Assembly (NCBI GenBank): GCA_015655115.1
Contig: JAATFQ010000290.1
Coordinates: 1 to 64,000 of the forward strand
Source: Sphingobacteriales bacterium
GTDB taxonomy: Bacteria; Bacteroidota; Bacteroidia; Sphingobacteriales; Sphingobacteriaceae
Direction: 5' to 3'
Length of the DNA stretch: 64,000 nucleotides
The notes under the pieces were generated by a model that had not been told where the DNA came from, searched no databases, and saw only the letters and a list, made by a program, of their open reading frames with translations. Positions 17,622 to 27,767 of the stretch are shown here, piece after piece. The translations under genes were made by a program, and so were the position numbers. The first letter of the stretch is position 1. Every line of letters begins with the position of its first letter.

Positions 17622-18888
17622 CTGCCGGTTTATCTTTCATCACAATCTGGCAGGTATTGCGGCTTTTTACTTCCAGCAAAATGCTTTTATTTACCGTTAC
17701 CCTATCAATGGTTTCCTGGTTATAATAACGTATCGTTACCAGTTCAAGGCCATTGTTATATTTTACTTTGTACATCGAAGATAAATCTTCAATTAAGTGC
17801 TGCACTTTTGCAATATCATTATCTACACTCACAGAAAAACTGATTGCCGAATTGAGCATCGTATTTACCTTCACCTTATGCTTATGAAATAAACTGAAGA
17901 TATCACTCAGGTTTTCTTCAATAATGAACGAGAAGTCTTTTGGGAAGATAGAGATCAGTACCTGGTTGACTTTGAAAATGAATGAAGGAACCGGCAGGGG
18001 GCTATTTTTATTGTTGATTATTGTGCCTTCTCCTTCGGGGTTAATGAATGAGCGTACATACAAGGGGATATTCTTGTTCTGTAATGGTTTTATCGTTTTC
18101 GGATGGATAACGGTAGCACCATAATAGGTAAGCTCTATGGCATCATGGTAAGAAAGCTGTGGGATACGTTCAGTTTCTGCAAACCATTTTGGATCAGCAT
18201 TCAGTACTCCCGGTACGTCTTTCCAGATGGTGAGCGAATCTGCATCCATGCAGGCACAAAAAATGGCTGCGGAGTAATCGGATCCTTCTCTTCCTAGTGT
18301 AGTGGTAAAGTTTTCACTGGTGCTGCCAATAAATCCCTGCGTAATGGCAATCGATTTATCCAGTATGGGAACCAGGTGTTTTTGAATCTCCAGTGTTGTT
18401 TTATTCCAGTCAACCTTACCTTCTTTATAAGAGTTGTCTGTTTTTATAAAGTTTCTGGCATCAACCCAGGTAGTTGCTATACCCTGTTCATTCAGAAAGG
18501 CCGCTACTATTTTTGTGGATACTATTTCACCGATGGATACAATCTGGTCATAGATATAATCCGGGGCATCATTGGCCTCCTCGTCGAGCAGCCATTCTAT
18601 TTCTACAAATGTATTGGCGATGTCATTAAAAACGGGGTGATTATGGTCCTGAAACAGCTCATTTAAAATGATAAAATGATAAGCTTTAATTTCTTCAAGC
18701 AGTTCGTAAGTGTTCTCCTGGCCGAAAATATAGGCAGCAGAGAGTTCTTCCAGCTTGTTTGTAATTTTGCCCATTGCAGAAATAACAATGAGGAGATGCT
18801 CTTTTTTCTCTTTTTGGATGATGCTTACTAAATTTTTTACTGCATTGGCATTGCTTACAGAAGCACCTCCAAATTTATATACTTCCAT
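17614..18888 (-). CDS. Aspartate kinase
   Basis: MEVYKFGGASVSNANAVKNLV; TTLGREGSDYSAAIFCACMDADSLTIWKDVPGVLNADP. Confidence 0.92.
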   Translation of the reverse strand: MEVYKFGGASVSNANAVKNLVSIIQKEKKEHLLIVISAMGKITNKLEELSAAYIFGQENTYELLEEIKAYHFIILNELFQDHNHPVFNDIANTFVEIEWLLDEEANDAPDYIYDQIVSIGEIVSTKIVAAFLNEQGIATTWVDARNFIKTDNSYKEGKVDWNKTTLEIQKHLVPILDKSIAITQGFIGSTSENFTTTLGREGSDYSAAIFCACMDADSLTIWKDVPGVLNADPKWFAETERIPQLSYHDAIELTYYGATVIHPKTIKPLQNKNIPLYVRSFINPEGEGTIINNKNSPLPVPSFIFKVNQVLISIFPKDFSFIIEENLSDIFSLFHKHKVKVNTMLNSAISFSVSVDNDIAKVQHLIEDLSSMYKVKYNNGLELVTIRYYNQETIDRVTVNKSILLEVKSRNTCQIVMKDKPAGE

Positions 18889-18891
18889 GAT

Positions 18892-19095
18892 TTATTTAAA
18901 ATTAACTAAGATAGAACTAGGCTTCAGAATGTCTTTAATTGTTGAAAAAGGAACGATGAGCGCTGTATTACCTGCGGCGTAGGGCTTTATTTCATAAGGA
19001 TTGTAAAGGAATTTCAGTCCTTCCTTGGTTACAGTGACGGTTTTTTTACACCCGTAAATACTGGTAAGGAATGCTAAGGCGATTATTCTTCTCAT
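18892..19095 (-). CDS. Small hypothetical protein
   Basis: Compact ORF overlapping the upstream GNAT stop/start region; N-terminal hydrophobic segment with possible lipobox (LTSIYGC). Confidence 0.5.
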   Translation of the reverse strand: MRRIIALAFLTSIYGCKKTVTVTKEGLKFLYNPYEIKPYAAGNTALIVPFSTIKDILKPSSILVNFK

Positions 19096-19559
19096 AATAA
19101 CTGTATTTTTTCTTTACTTAAGGAAGCGTTTAACCAGCCAGATTCAATATCCGAAGTATATTTACGGTAGAAATTGATTGCTGGGGTATTCCAGTCCAGT
19201 ACCTGCCAGCTCATTCCATTGTAGTTTTTATCTTTCGCTTCTTTCATTACTCTTTCAAATAGAAGTGTTCCGATTCCTTTTCCTCTTCCACTTTCAGTAA
19301 CAAGAAAATCCTCAAGATATAAACGGCAGCCTTTCCATGTAGAGTACCTGATATAGTAAAGGGCAAAGCCCATGATGCCATCTTCATTTTCTGCAACAAA
19401 GGCTTTCCATACCGGTGTTTCCCCAAAACCTGCATCCTCAAATTCTGCCAAAGTAACCGTAACTTCATCGGGCAGGTTTTCAAAAACAGCCAGTTCGTTA
19501 ACCAATTCCAGTAATCTCGGACAGTCTTCTTTTACAGCAAATCTCAATTGTATATCCAT
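19092..19559 (-). CDS. GNAT family N-acetyltransferase (diamine acetyltransferase-like)
   Basis: FAVKEDCPRLLELVNELAVFENLPDEV; YLEDFLVTESGRGKGIGTLLFERV. Confidence 0.88.
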   Translation of the reverse strand: MDIQLRFAVKEDCPRLLELVNELAVFENLPDEVTVTLAEFEDAGFGETPVWKAFVAENEDGIMGFALYYIRYSTWKGCRLYLEDFLVTESGRGKGIGTLLFERVMKEAKDKNYNGMSWQVLDWNTPAINFYRKYTSDIESGWLNASLSKEKIQLL

Positions 19560-19772
19560 GTAGCCTTTTTTTGATGATTATTTTGTGATAAAGCTTTTTT
19601 AGTAACACTGTTTTGATGATAAAGTATCTTTATGAACACGCTTTTTTTATACCGGTATTTTTTGATAATTAAATTTCTTTATGATCAGGCTTTTTTTTGC
19701 GACGAAGCTTTAATGATAAAATTATTTTGATACCTCTGTTTTATATGATAAAGCTTTTGTTACTATCTTAAA

Positions 19773-20459
19773 TTAAGCCTTGAAGTGCTTTATTTTTCTG
19801 GCTCCAAAAATATTACTCCCGATCCTCACCATAGTACTTCCTTCTTCAATGGCGATTTTATAGTCGCCCGACATACCCATAGATACTTCTTTAAAAGAAT
19901 CTTCTTTTCTGAAGAAGCTCATCTTTATCCCGTCAAAAAGTACCTTCAGTTCCTGGAATTCATCTTTTGTTTGTTTCTCCAATGCATTGTTGCTCGCTAT
20001 ACCCATCAGGCCTGTAATGCGTATATTTTTCATCGCCGCATATTCCTCAGATCTCAGCAGCTCAATAGCTTCGGCATGGTCAAGTCCAAACTTTGTTTCC
20101 TCATCCGCTATATAGATCTGAAGCAGGCAGTCAATTACTCTTTTGTGCTTTGCAGCTTGTTTATTTATTTCCGCAAGTAATTTCAGGCTGTCTACAGACT
20201 CAATCATCGAAATGAAAGGTGCAATATATTTTACCTTGTTAGTTTGCAGGTGGCCAATCAGGTGCCATTCTATATCCTGTGGTAATACAGCCTGTTTTTC
20301 CACTAATTCCTGAACGATATTTTCTCCAAAAATGCGTTGTCCGGCGTTGTAGGCTTCTAATACGGCATCGGCCTCATTGTTTTTAGATACTGCAATCAGT
20401 TCTACTTGCTCACCCTCTAATTCCTTTTTATATTTTAATAAGTTGTCCGCTATGCTCAT
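19773..20459 (-). CDS. YggS/PROSC family PLP-dependent protein
   Basis: ELIAVSKNNEADAVLEAYNAGQRIFGENIVQELVEKQ; WHLIGHLQTNKVKYI; GMSGDYKIAIEEGSTMVRIGSNIFG. Confidence 0.92.
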   Translation of the reverse strand: MSIADNLLKYKKELEGEQVELIAVSKNNEADAVLEAYNAGQRIFGENIVQELVEKQAVLPQDIEWHLIGHLQTNKVKYIAPFISMIESVDSLKLLAEINKQAAKHKRVIDCLLQIYIADEETKFGLDHAEAIELLRSEEYAAMKNIRITGLMGIASNNALEKQTKDEFQELKVLFDGIKMSFFRKEDSFKEVSMGMSGDYKIAIEEGSTMVRIGSNIFGARKIKHFKA

Positions 20460-20529
20460 TTATCAGTATTTTTGGTAAAATTAACAACCTTAGGCCAATT
20501 TGCTAAGAAAAAATAATGTTTTACACAGA

Positions 20530-21213
20530 ATGAGAAAAATATGTTGCGTTGCATTCCTGTTATTAGTGCTTGCGGGATGTAGATCCAAAACTCCCGGGGA
20601 TATTATCCAGCCGGAAAAAATGGCAGCAATATTGTACGATATCCATGTCACAGATGGTTATATAGGAACTATCCCTAAACAGGATTCTGCAAAAAAAGTC
20701 AGTGCAGCATATTACAAAGGTATTTACGCCAAATTTGGCATAGATTCTGTAAAATACACAAAGAGCATGAGCTATTACTTTGCTAATCCGGATGTGTTGA
20801 GTGGAATTTATGTAAAAGTAACAGATGCTTTAAAAAAATCTAAAGACAGCCTTGAGAAAATAAATGAGAAAGTTGTAAAGCTTGAAGCTGCAAAAAGGGC
20901 TAAAGCCGTGAAGAAGACCAAAGACAGTCTGGATAAGATCAGAGCGAAACTCTCGCCCCTGGAAATTAAAAAGCTGAAAGCAGACAGCTTAAGGAAGGTT
21001 AAAACAGATAGCCTGAAAGTGGTTAAAGCTGTACAAAAAACAAAAGACAGTTTGGCAAAGGTTTCTATTAAAGCAGGTAATCTGTTAAATAATAAGCCAT
21101 CGCAGACAAACAGCTCAGCAAGAGCACGCAAGTCGAAGCAGCTGATTGATGCTAAAAAATCAATCGCTGATCAAAAGTTAAAAAGCGGTAAAACCGCTGT
21201 AGAGGTGAATTAA
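20530..21213 (+). CDS. DUF4296-type lipoprotein with Lys-rich KTKDSL repeats
   Basis: LVLAGCRSKTPGDIIQPEKMAAILYDIHVTDGYI; repeated K(T)KDSL(D/E)KI/AK segments. Confidence 0.75.
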   Translation: MRKICCVAFLLLVLAGCRSKTPGDIIQPEKMAAILYDIHVTDGYIGTIPKQDSAKKVSAAYYKGIYAKFGIDSVKYTKSMSYYFANPDVLSGIYVKVTDALKKSKDSLEKINEKVVKLEAAKRAKAVKKTKDSLDKIRAKLSPLEIKKLKADSLRKVKTDSLKVVKAVQKTKDSLAKVSIKAGNLLNNKPSQTNSSARARKSKQLIDAKKSIADQKLKSGKTAVEVN

Positions 21214-21215
21214 AA

Positions 21216-23588
21216 ATGATATATCCCGATAATTGTTTAGATAGACTTGGCTTTAATGAAGTCAGGCAGTTGATACATAAGCATTGCCTGAGCCCGATGG
21301 GGCAGCAAATGGTTGCCAAAATGCAGGTAATGAATAAGTTTGATCAGATAAATAAGTTTTTACTACAAACTAAAGAATTTAAAAGTATCCTGGAAAACCA
21401 GGAACCTTTGCAGATCAGCATCTTCTTCGATATGAAGACACTTGCTGAGAAAATAAGAGTAGAAGGCACTTACCTGATGGAGGAAGAGGTTTTTCAGATT
21501 TATCTGTCACTACAGACCGTATTCTCGGTGCTTCGTTTTTTTGACGAGCGAAAAGAGGTGTATCCAAACCTGGAAGCGCTGTTTGAACATCTTCCTGTAG
21601 AAAAGAATATCATCCGAAAGATAGAAACAGTGCTGGATGCTAAAGGTAAGATTAAGCCCAATGCATCAGCAAAGCTGCAGGAAATCATTGGTGATATCTC
21701 CAGAGCAGAGCAGGATGTGCGTAAGCGTATGGATTCTATCTATAAGCAGGCCGTAGCCAGTAACTGGGTGGCGGATGGAAGCCTGACTATCAGGGATGGC
21801 AGAATGTGTATCCCTATCCTGGCGGAAAATAAACGTAAGCTGAAAGGTTTTATCCATGATGAGTCTGCCAGTGGGCAGACCGTTTATATGGAGCCTGAAG
21901 TGGTGTTTACGCTGAATAACAAGATCCGTGACCTGGAGTTCGACAAACGGCGCGAGATCATCAGGATCCTGATTGCGCTGACGGACGATCTGCGGCCTTT
22001 TGGTCCATTATTACTTTCCTACCATGGATTTCTGACCAAGCTGGATTTTGTAAGGGCTAAGGCCTTGTTTGCTATTGACGTAGAGGCTGATATGCCGGTA
22101 CTGGTTGCAGAGCCAAAGATCAAACTGGTGAATGCGCAGCACCCTTTGTTGTACTTATCATTTAAAGAAGATAAGAAGACAGTGGTGCCCCTTAATATTC
22201 ATATGAATGAGAATTTAAGGGTGGTATTGGTTTCTGGCCCCAATGCAGGCGGCAAGTCGGTCTGCATGAAAACTGTGGGATTGCTGCAGCTGATGCTGCA
22301 GTCTGGTTTGTTAATTCCGGTTCATGAATCGAGTGAGGTAGGGATATTTGATAATATCTTTGCTGATATTGGCGACGATCAGTCTATTGAAAGCGACTTA
22401 AGTACATATAGTGCCCATTTGAAAAAGATGCGTCATTTTGTTGCCCATGCTACGCCAAAAACACTGGTGATGATAGATGAGTTTGGTACAGGTACTGATC
22501 CGCAGTTTGGAGGGCCTATGGCCGAGGCGGTGCTTGAAGTATTAAATAATAAAAAGATAAGAGGGGTGATCACCACTCACTATTCCAACCTCAAGCTGTT
22601 TGCAGGCAATACCCCCGGATTGGAAAATGCTTCTATGTTATTTGATAACGACCAGATGAAGCCTTTATATGTACTGGAAATGGGCAAGCCAGGAAGTTCT
22701 TATGCTTTTGAAATTGCACAGAACATCGGCTTGCAAAAGGAGGTACTGATTCTTGCAAGGGAAAAAACAGGTACTAATCAGAACAGGATCGATAGTTTAC
22801 TGGTGGACCTGGAAAGGGAGAAAAAGCAGATCTACGACACGAAAATTCATTTGGCCAACCAGCAGAACAAAGTGAAAAACCTGGTTGCCGAAAATGAGAA
22901 ATTGCAGGTGTTTTTAGATGAGAACAGGAAAACACTGATCAAAGAGGCTAAGCTTGAAGCGCAGGCGATCATTAAAAATGCCAATAAGCTGGTGGAGAAT
23001 ACGATTGCGGGAATTATTGAAAACCAGGCCGATAAGGTGGCTACCAAACAGCTCAGACAAAATCTGCAGCAGGAACTGGTGCAGCATCAGGTTAAGGAAG
23101 AGAAAAAACCGGAGAAAGCAGTTCCTTTAACTTCTGCAATAGAAGTGGGCGACTGGGTGCAGTTATTGAACAGTGAGACTACAGGTGTGGTACTGGAAAT
23201 TAACAGGGACAATCTCGTGCTTGCGCTGGGCGATTTAAGATCGGTTGTCAAGAAAAACCGTGTGCAAAAGATCAGCAATAAGCAGGCAAAGAAAGTGGTG
23301 CAGAGCAACTCTTTTTCCGGAAGGATCTCAGATGCTATAGGTAGTTTTACTGCAGAACTAGACCTGCGCGGGATGCGTGGTGAAAATGCTATTCAGGAAG
23401 TAGAAAAATATATGGATAAGTCTATCATGTTAGGTTTTCCCTTTGTAAAGCTGATACATGGTAAAGGCGATGGAATACTGAGAAAGCTGATCAGGGAATA
23501 TCTTAAGAAATACCGCGAGGTAAACAGAGTTGAGGACGAGCATGCCGACAGGGGCGGAGACGGGATCACTTATGTATATTTCAATTAA
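21216..23588 (+). CDS. mutS2: MutS2 family protein (endonuclease MutS2)
   Basis: VVLVSGPNAGGKSVCMKTVGL Walker A; DEFGTGTDPQFGGPMAEAVLE; C-terminal Smr domain LDLRGMRGENAIQEVEKYMD...HGKGDGILR. Confidence 0.95.
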   Translation: MIYPDNCLDRLGFNEVRQLIHKHCLSPMGQQMVAKMQVMNKFDQINKFLLQTKEFKSILENQEPLQISIFFDMKTLAEKIRVEGTYLMEEEVFQIYLSLQTVFSVLRFFDERKEVYPNLEALFEHLPVEKNIIRKIETVLDAKGKIKPNASAKLQEIIGDISRAEQDVRKRMDSIYKQAVASNWVADGSLTIRDGRMCIPILAENKRKLKGFIHDESASGQTVYMEPEVVFTLNNKIRDLEFDKRREIIRILIALTDDLRPFGPLLLSYHGFLTKLDFVRAKALFAIDVEADMPVLVAEPKIKLVNAQHPLLYLSFKEDKKTVVPLNIHMNENLRVVLVSGPNAGGKSVCMKTVGLLQLMLQSGLLIPVHESSEVGIFDNIFADIGDDQSIESDLSTYSAHLKKMRHFVAHATPKTLVMIDEFGTGTDPQFGGPMAEAVLEVLNNKKIRGVITTHYSNLKLFAGNTPGLENASMLFDNDQMKPLYVLEMGKPGSSYAFEIAQNIGLQKEVLILAREKTGTNQNRIDSLLVDLEREKKQIYDTKIHLANQQNKVKNLVAENEKLQVFLDENRKTLIKEAKLEAQAIIKNANKLVENTIAGIIENQADKVATKQLRQNLQQELVQHQVKEEKKPEKAVPLTSAIEVGDWVQLLNSETTGVVLEINRDNLVLALGDLRSVVKKNRVQKISNKQAKKVVQSNSFSGRISDAIGSFTAELDLRGMRGENAIQEVEKYMDKSIMLGFPFVKLIHGKGDGILRKLIREYLKKYREVNRVEDEHADRGGDGITYVYFN

Positions 23589-23770
23589 TCTTTATCCATT
23601 TTTTCAATTCATCAGAAACTATATCAATTTACTGTCAACCCTGTTGTTTATTCATTTTTAATCCTGTTAATTGTTCATCGATAGTCTTATTGCTTGCTCA
23701 TTTCAATAAATCATGAATCGATTTGCGCGAAGCTATTATTATCTATAATTTAGCGTCCAAACCAAATATA

Positions 23771-24478
23771 ATGATCAATAAACAAGTATCGGATGCAGAC
23801 GAAGCCATCCGTGACATCGAAGATGGCAAAACAATTATGCTCGGCGGGTTTGGCCTTTGTGGTATTCCCGAGAATTGCATCAGCGCATTAGTCAGGAAAG
23901 GTGTCAGAGAGCTCACCTGCATTTCCAATAATGCAGGAGTGGATGATTTCGGCATAGGTTTAATGCTGAAGACCCGTCAGGTAAAAAAAATGATTTCCTC
24001 TTATGTGGGGGAAAATGCAGAATTTGAGCGTCAGCTGCTCAGCGGCGAGCTGGAAGTAGAGCTTATCCCTCAGGGAACACTCGCTACCCGCTGTATGGCT
24101 GCGGGATATGGCATGCCGGCAATATTTACACCTGCAGGCGTAGGTACAGAAGTGGCGGAAGGCAAAGAAATCAGGAACTTTAATGGTAAAGATTATTTAA
24201 TGGAATATGCGTTTGATGCAGATTTTGCATTGGTAAAAGCATGGAAAGGCGATACTGCGGGCAATCTCATCTTCCGCTCCACCAGTCGTAATTTTAACCC
24301 TGTGATGGCTATGGCCGGAAAAATCACTATTGCTGAAGTTGAGGAGCTGGTACAACCCGGAGAGCTTGATCCTGACCAGATCCACACACCAGGTGTATAT
24401 GTACACAGGATTTTTCAGGGCAAAGATTATGAAAAGAGAATAGAACAGTGTACCGTCAGAACACGTATTAATCCATAA
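23771..24478 (+). CDS. scoA: 3-oxoacid CoA-transferase subunit A
   Basis: GKTIMLGGFGLCGIPENCISALV; LTCISNNAGVDDFGIGLML. Confidence 0.92.
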   Translation: MINKQVSDADEAIRDIEDGKTIMLGGFGLCGIPENCISALVRKGVRELTCISNNAGVDDFGIGLMLKTRQVKKMISSYVGENAEFERQLLSGELEVELIPQGTLATRCMAAGYGMPAIFTPAGVGTEVAEGKEIRNFNGKDYLMEYAFDADFALVKAWKGDTAGNLIFRSTSRNFNPVMAMAGKITIAEVEELVQPGELDPDQIHTPGVYVHRIFQGKDYEKRIEQCTVRTRINP

Positions 24479-24485
24479 AATATTT

Positions 24486-25145
24486 ATGTTAGATAAGAAC
24501 GGAATAGCGAGAAGAATCGCTAAAGAAATAAAAGACGGCTACTATGTGAACCTGGGAATAGGCATACCTACATTGGTCGCCAACTATATTCCTGCAGGCA
24601 TCAACGTAGTGCTGCAGTCGGAAAATGGATTACTGGGGATGGGGCCTTTCCCTTTTGAAGGGGAAGAAGATGCCGACCTCATTAATGCGGGTAAGCAGAC
24701 TATAACTACACTTCCAGGATCATCAACATTCGACTCGGCAATGAGCTTCGGCATGATCAGGAGCCAGAAAATAGACCTCACTATCTTGGGAGCTATGGAA
24801 GTGTCTGAGCGCGGAGATATTGCAAACTGGAAAATACCAGGCAAAATGGTGAAAGGGATGGGCGGGGCAATGGACCTTGTAGCCTCAGCAAAGAATATCA
24901 TTGTTGCTATGCAGCATATGAATAAAGCGGGAGAGAGCAAGCTGCTGACCGACTGTACCTTGCCTTTAACAGGAGTAAGGTGTATTAAAAAGATAGTCAC
25001 AGAGCTGGCTGTATTAGATGTACTTCCTGAGGGGGGATTCAGGTTAATAGAACGTGCACCAGGAGTAAGTGTGGATTTTATTCAGCAATCGACCTCAGGA
25101 AAGCTATTCGCTGAGGTCGATGTGATGGAAATGGACCTGAACTAG
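24486..25145 (+). CDS. scoB: 3-oxoacid CoA-transferase subunit B
   Basis: GYYVNLGIGIPTLVANYIP; LQSENGLLGMGPFP. Confidence 0.93.
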   Translation: MLDKNGIARRIAKEIKDGYYVNLGIGIPTLVANYIPAGINVVLQSENGLLGMGPFPFEGEEDADLINAGKQTITTLPGSSTFDSAMSFGMIRSQKIDLTILGAMEVSERGDIANWKIPGKMVKGMGGAMDLVASAKNIIVAMQHMNKAGESKLLTDCTLPLTGVRCIKKIVTELAVLDVLPEGGFRLIERAPGVSVDFIQQSTSGKLFAEVDVMEMDLN

Positions 25146-25147
25146 GC

Positions 25148-25789
25148 TTACTTAAGCAGGGCCATTTCTTTGAGTTCTTCTGAAATCTCTTTAGAGATCT
25201 CGATAATATCATCAGCAACATGTTTGTTGTTCAGGATTACTTTCTGACATGAATCTTTATAAGGAAGAAGGAATTGCTTATATGCAGGCATAACGTGGTT
25301 TACCCATTGATACATTACCATATCACGGGTATAACCACGTTCTATTTCATCTCTGGAAATCCTTCTGTTCAGCGTGATCTCTTCATCGGCATCCATAAAA
25401 ATCTTAAGGTCAAATAACGCTGCAATTTTAGGATAGTGGAAAACAAAGAGGCCCTCTACAATAATGATAGGAGCTGTAGAGATGTTCAGCAAGCGGGCAT
25501 TTTCCTCGTCGGTATTAAAAGTATATTCTTTTTTCCGGATCGAGCCACCATTGAGGAGCAACTGGATGTCATGTAATAGCCTCTCGTCGTCTATGCCTTC
25601 CGGCAGGTCAAAGTTAATCCAGCCGTTCTCGTCTATCTTTTGAGTGCTCTTAGGCCGATAGTAATCATCCTGTGAAATTAAGCATACTTCATTTGCATTG
25701 AAATGATGGAGAAAACACTTCAGGAAGAAGGTTTTTCCTGAGCCACTGCCACCTGCAACCCCAATTATGTATGGCTTATTATTGTTCAT
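25148..25789 (-). CDS. udk: Uridine kinase
   Basis: YIIGVAGGSGSGKTFFLKCFL; ISQDDYYRP; DADEEITLNRRISRDEIERG. Confidence 0.85.
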   Translation of the reverse strand: MNNNKPYIIGVAGGSGSGKTFFLKCFLHHFNANEVCLISQDDYYRPKSTQKIDENGWINFDLPEGIDDERLLHDIQLLLNGGSIRKKEYTFNTDEENARLLNISTAPIIIVEGLFVFHYPKIAALFDLKIFMDADEEITLNRRISRDEIERGYTRDMVMYQWVNHVMPAYKQFLLPYKDSCQKVILNNKHVADDIIEISKEISEELKEMALLK

Positions 25790-27008
25790 TTGCTTGTCCG
25801 CTGTATGTTATATTACAAAAAAATCTTTTGTCCAATGCTCCTAACGCATCTGCTACCGCTTTTGTCATCACTATGATCACATCTTTGGTGGACTCATTTT
25901 CGGTAAATTTACCAATAACTTTTGCAAAGGTAGATCTATTTGTCATTGGATTAGTAATTTTCATGATTGTACCTACCGGTGCGGTGCGGTGTAGTACCAG
26001 CATTTTTGAAGAATCAAGGTCGGGATCTGTGATCCATGTTGCTGTACCTTTTTCGTCCAGCTGACTTAAGCCGTAGCGGCTTGGCGGTAATCTTAAAGAA
26101 GGGTTTTTAACTGAGCCCAGAGAATCTGCTTCGGCATCATCTGTTTCGCCATGCAGGTCCATTACCGGATACTGGCCCTTAATCAGCAATTTCTGACCTA
26201 CATACAATGAATTGCTGGTCAGGTTATTTTTAGCTTTGAGCTGGTCCATTGTCAGGTCGTATTTTGTAGCAATGGAGTACATGGTTTCATTTGAAGCTAC
26301 AATATGTGCAATAAATTCTTCCTGTTTCTCTGCTTTCTCTGCGGGTACTTCCTGCTTTTTAGGACCTGGATGTTTTTTATACTGGTTTTGTGCCTGAACA
26401 GGCGCTGGTGTCTGTACTGTAGGCTGCGTTTGTACCTGCTGCTGGTTAACCGGTGCTTCGGCTACTACAGGAGAGGTTGTCACTGTGCCGTCTTCAGCGA
26501 TACCATTCTTGTTATAGATTTTCAGCACTTGGCCAATGCGTAGATTAATTGTCCGCAGGCTATTTAGCTGTTTAATATCTGCAACAGTGGTGCCATATTT
26601 TTCTGCCAGCATATTCAGGTTCTCCTTGCGTTGTACAGCATGCTCAATAATTGCTGCATTTTCACTACCAGCATTACTATTGTCAGTATTACTATTATTT
26701 GGAACCGTAGCGGTCACTTCTTTCTTAGGATTAGACCGCCTGCTTTCATTAAAAGGGATTTCTGTGGGCACTTTGATCAATACACCAATTTGAAGGTATT
26801 TATTATCGTTGTAAGCCATGATCGCTTTGGGACTAATGCCATATCGCCTGCCAACAGAGTAGTAAGTATCTTTTGGTTCAATTTTATGAAGGATCAACTT
26901 TTTGCCATTCAGATTTTCAACGCCAATTGAATCTCTCCGATCACCTGCTTTCGCGGTAGATAGGTTTAGGGAAATGGCAAATATTACCAGGATATAATAT
27001 TTTTGCAT
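25779..27008 (-). CDS. LysM peptidoglycan-binding domain protein
   Basis: Three LysM-like repeats, including HIVASNETMYSIATKYDLTMDQLKAKNNLTSNSLYVGQKLLI. Confidence 0.88.
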   Translation of the reverse strand: MQKYYILVIFAISLNLSTAKAGDRRDSIGVENLNGKKLILHKIEPKDTYYSVGRRYGISPKAIMAYNDNKYLQIGVLIKVPTEIPFNESRRSNPKKEVTATVPNNSNTDNSNAGSENAAIIEHAVQRKENLNMLAEKYGTTVADIKQLNSLRTINLRIGQVLKIYNKNGIAEDGTVTTSPVVAEAPVNQQQVQTQPTVQTPAPVQAQNQYKKHPGPKKQEVPAEKAEKQEEFIAHIVASNETMYSIATKYDLTMDQLKAKNNLTSNSLYVGQKLLIKGQYPVMDLHGETDDAEADSLGSVKNPSLRLPPSRYGLSQLDEKGTATWITDPDLDSSKMLVLHRTAPVGTIMKITNPMTNRSTFAKVIGKFTENESTKDVIIVMTKAVADALGALDKRFFCNITYSGQANEQ

Positions 27009-27187
27009 TAATGGGATTGGTTTATAATGGGGCAATAATACGAATAAAATACGGGAGCCTCAATTTTCAGTTATAAACGACAAATATGCTGCTCTATTAT
27101 CCTTTTCAGCTTTTTTAAAAACCATTCATTAGTTATCTTTGTTATCTTAATAAGATTTAAACAATAAAATTAAAAATACGACATATA

Positions 27188-27667
27188 ATGGATGCAAAAG
27201 AAATTAGTTTGAATGAAAAAGAAGTAAAACCAGTTGTTGATTTGCTGAACGACTACCTTGCAAATTACCATGTTCATTACCAAAAATTACGAGGATGCCA
27301 CTGGAATATTAAGGGGCAGAACTTTTTTACGCTACATGTTAAATTCGAAGAATTATATACCAATGCACAATTAACGATTGATGAAATTGCTGAACGTGTA
27401 CTCACATTAGGAAAACCACCACATAGCCGTTTCTCTGATTATATCAGTGAATCTGGTATCAAAGAAATCAATACTATAGGTTTACAGGATTTGGCGATGG
27501 TAGATGCTGTTCTTGAAGATATGGCACACCTTATCCAATTAGAACGCGATCTGCTTGAAGCTTCAGACGCTGCGGGAGACGATGGTACCAATGACATGGT
27601 GAACCGCTTTATGCAGTACAAAGAAAAAAATACCTGGATGTTACGTTCATTTGCAGGCAAGAAATAA
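27188..27667 (+). CDS. dps: Dps/ferritin-like DNA-binding protein
   Basis: YLANYHVHYQKLRGCHWNIKGQNFFTLHVKFEELYTNAQLTIDEIAERVLTLG. Confidence 0.92.
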   Translation: MDAKEISLNEKEVKPVVDLLNDYLANYHVHYQKLRGCHWNIKGQNFFTLHVKFEELYTNAQLTIDEIAERVLTLGKPPHSRFSDYISESGIKEINTIGLQDLAMVDAVLEDMAHLIQLERDLLEASDAAGDDGTNDMVNRFMQYKEKNTWMLRSFAGKK

Positions 27668-27767
27668 CTGGCAATCTAATTTTAATGCAGGAAACCATGT
27701 TGAGAAGCATGGTTTTTTGTGTTTACATACAGTGTAGAAATAAGAATTCTGCCTACCTTTGGTCACA

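Noticed and set aside
26212-26930. Several ORFs antisense to the LysM protein
   Set aside because: Cys/Phe/Leu-rich shadow frames of a low-complexity coding region; no domain.
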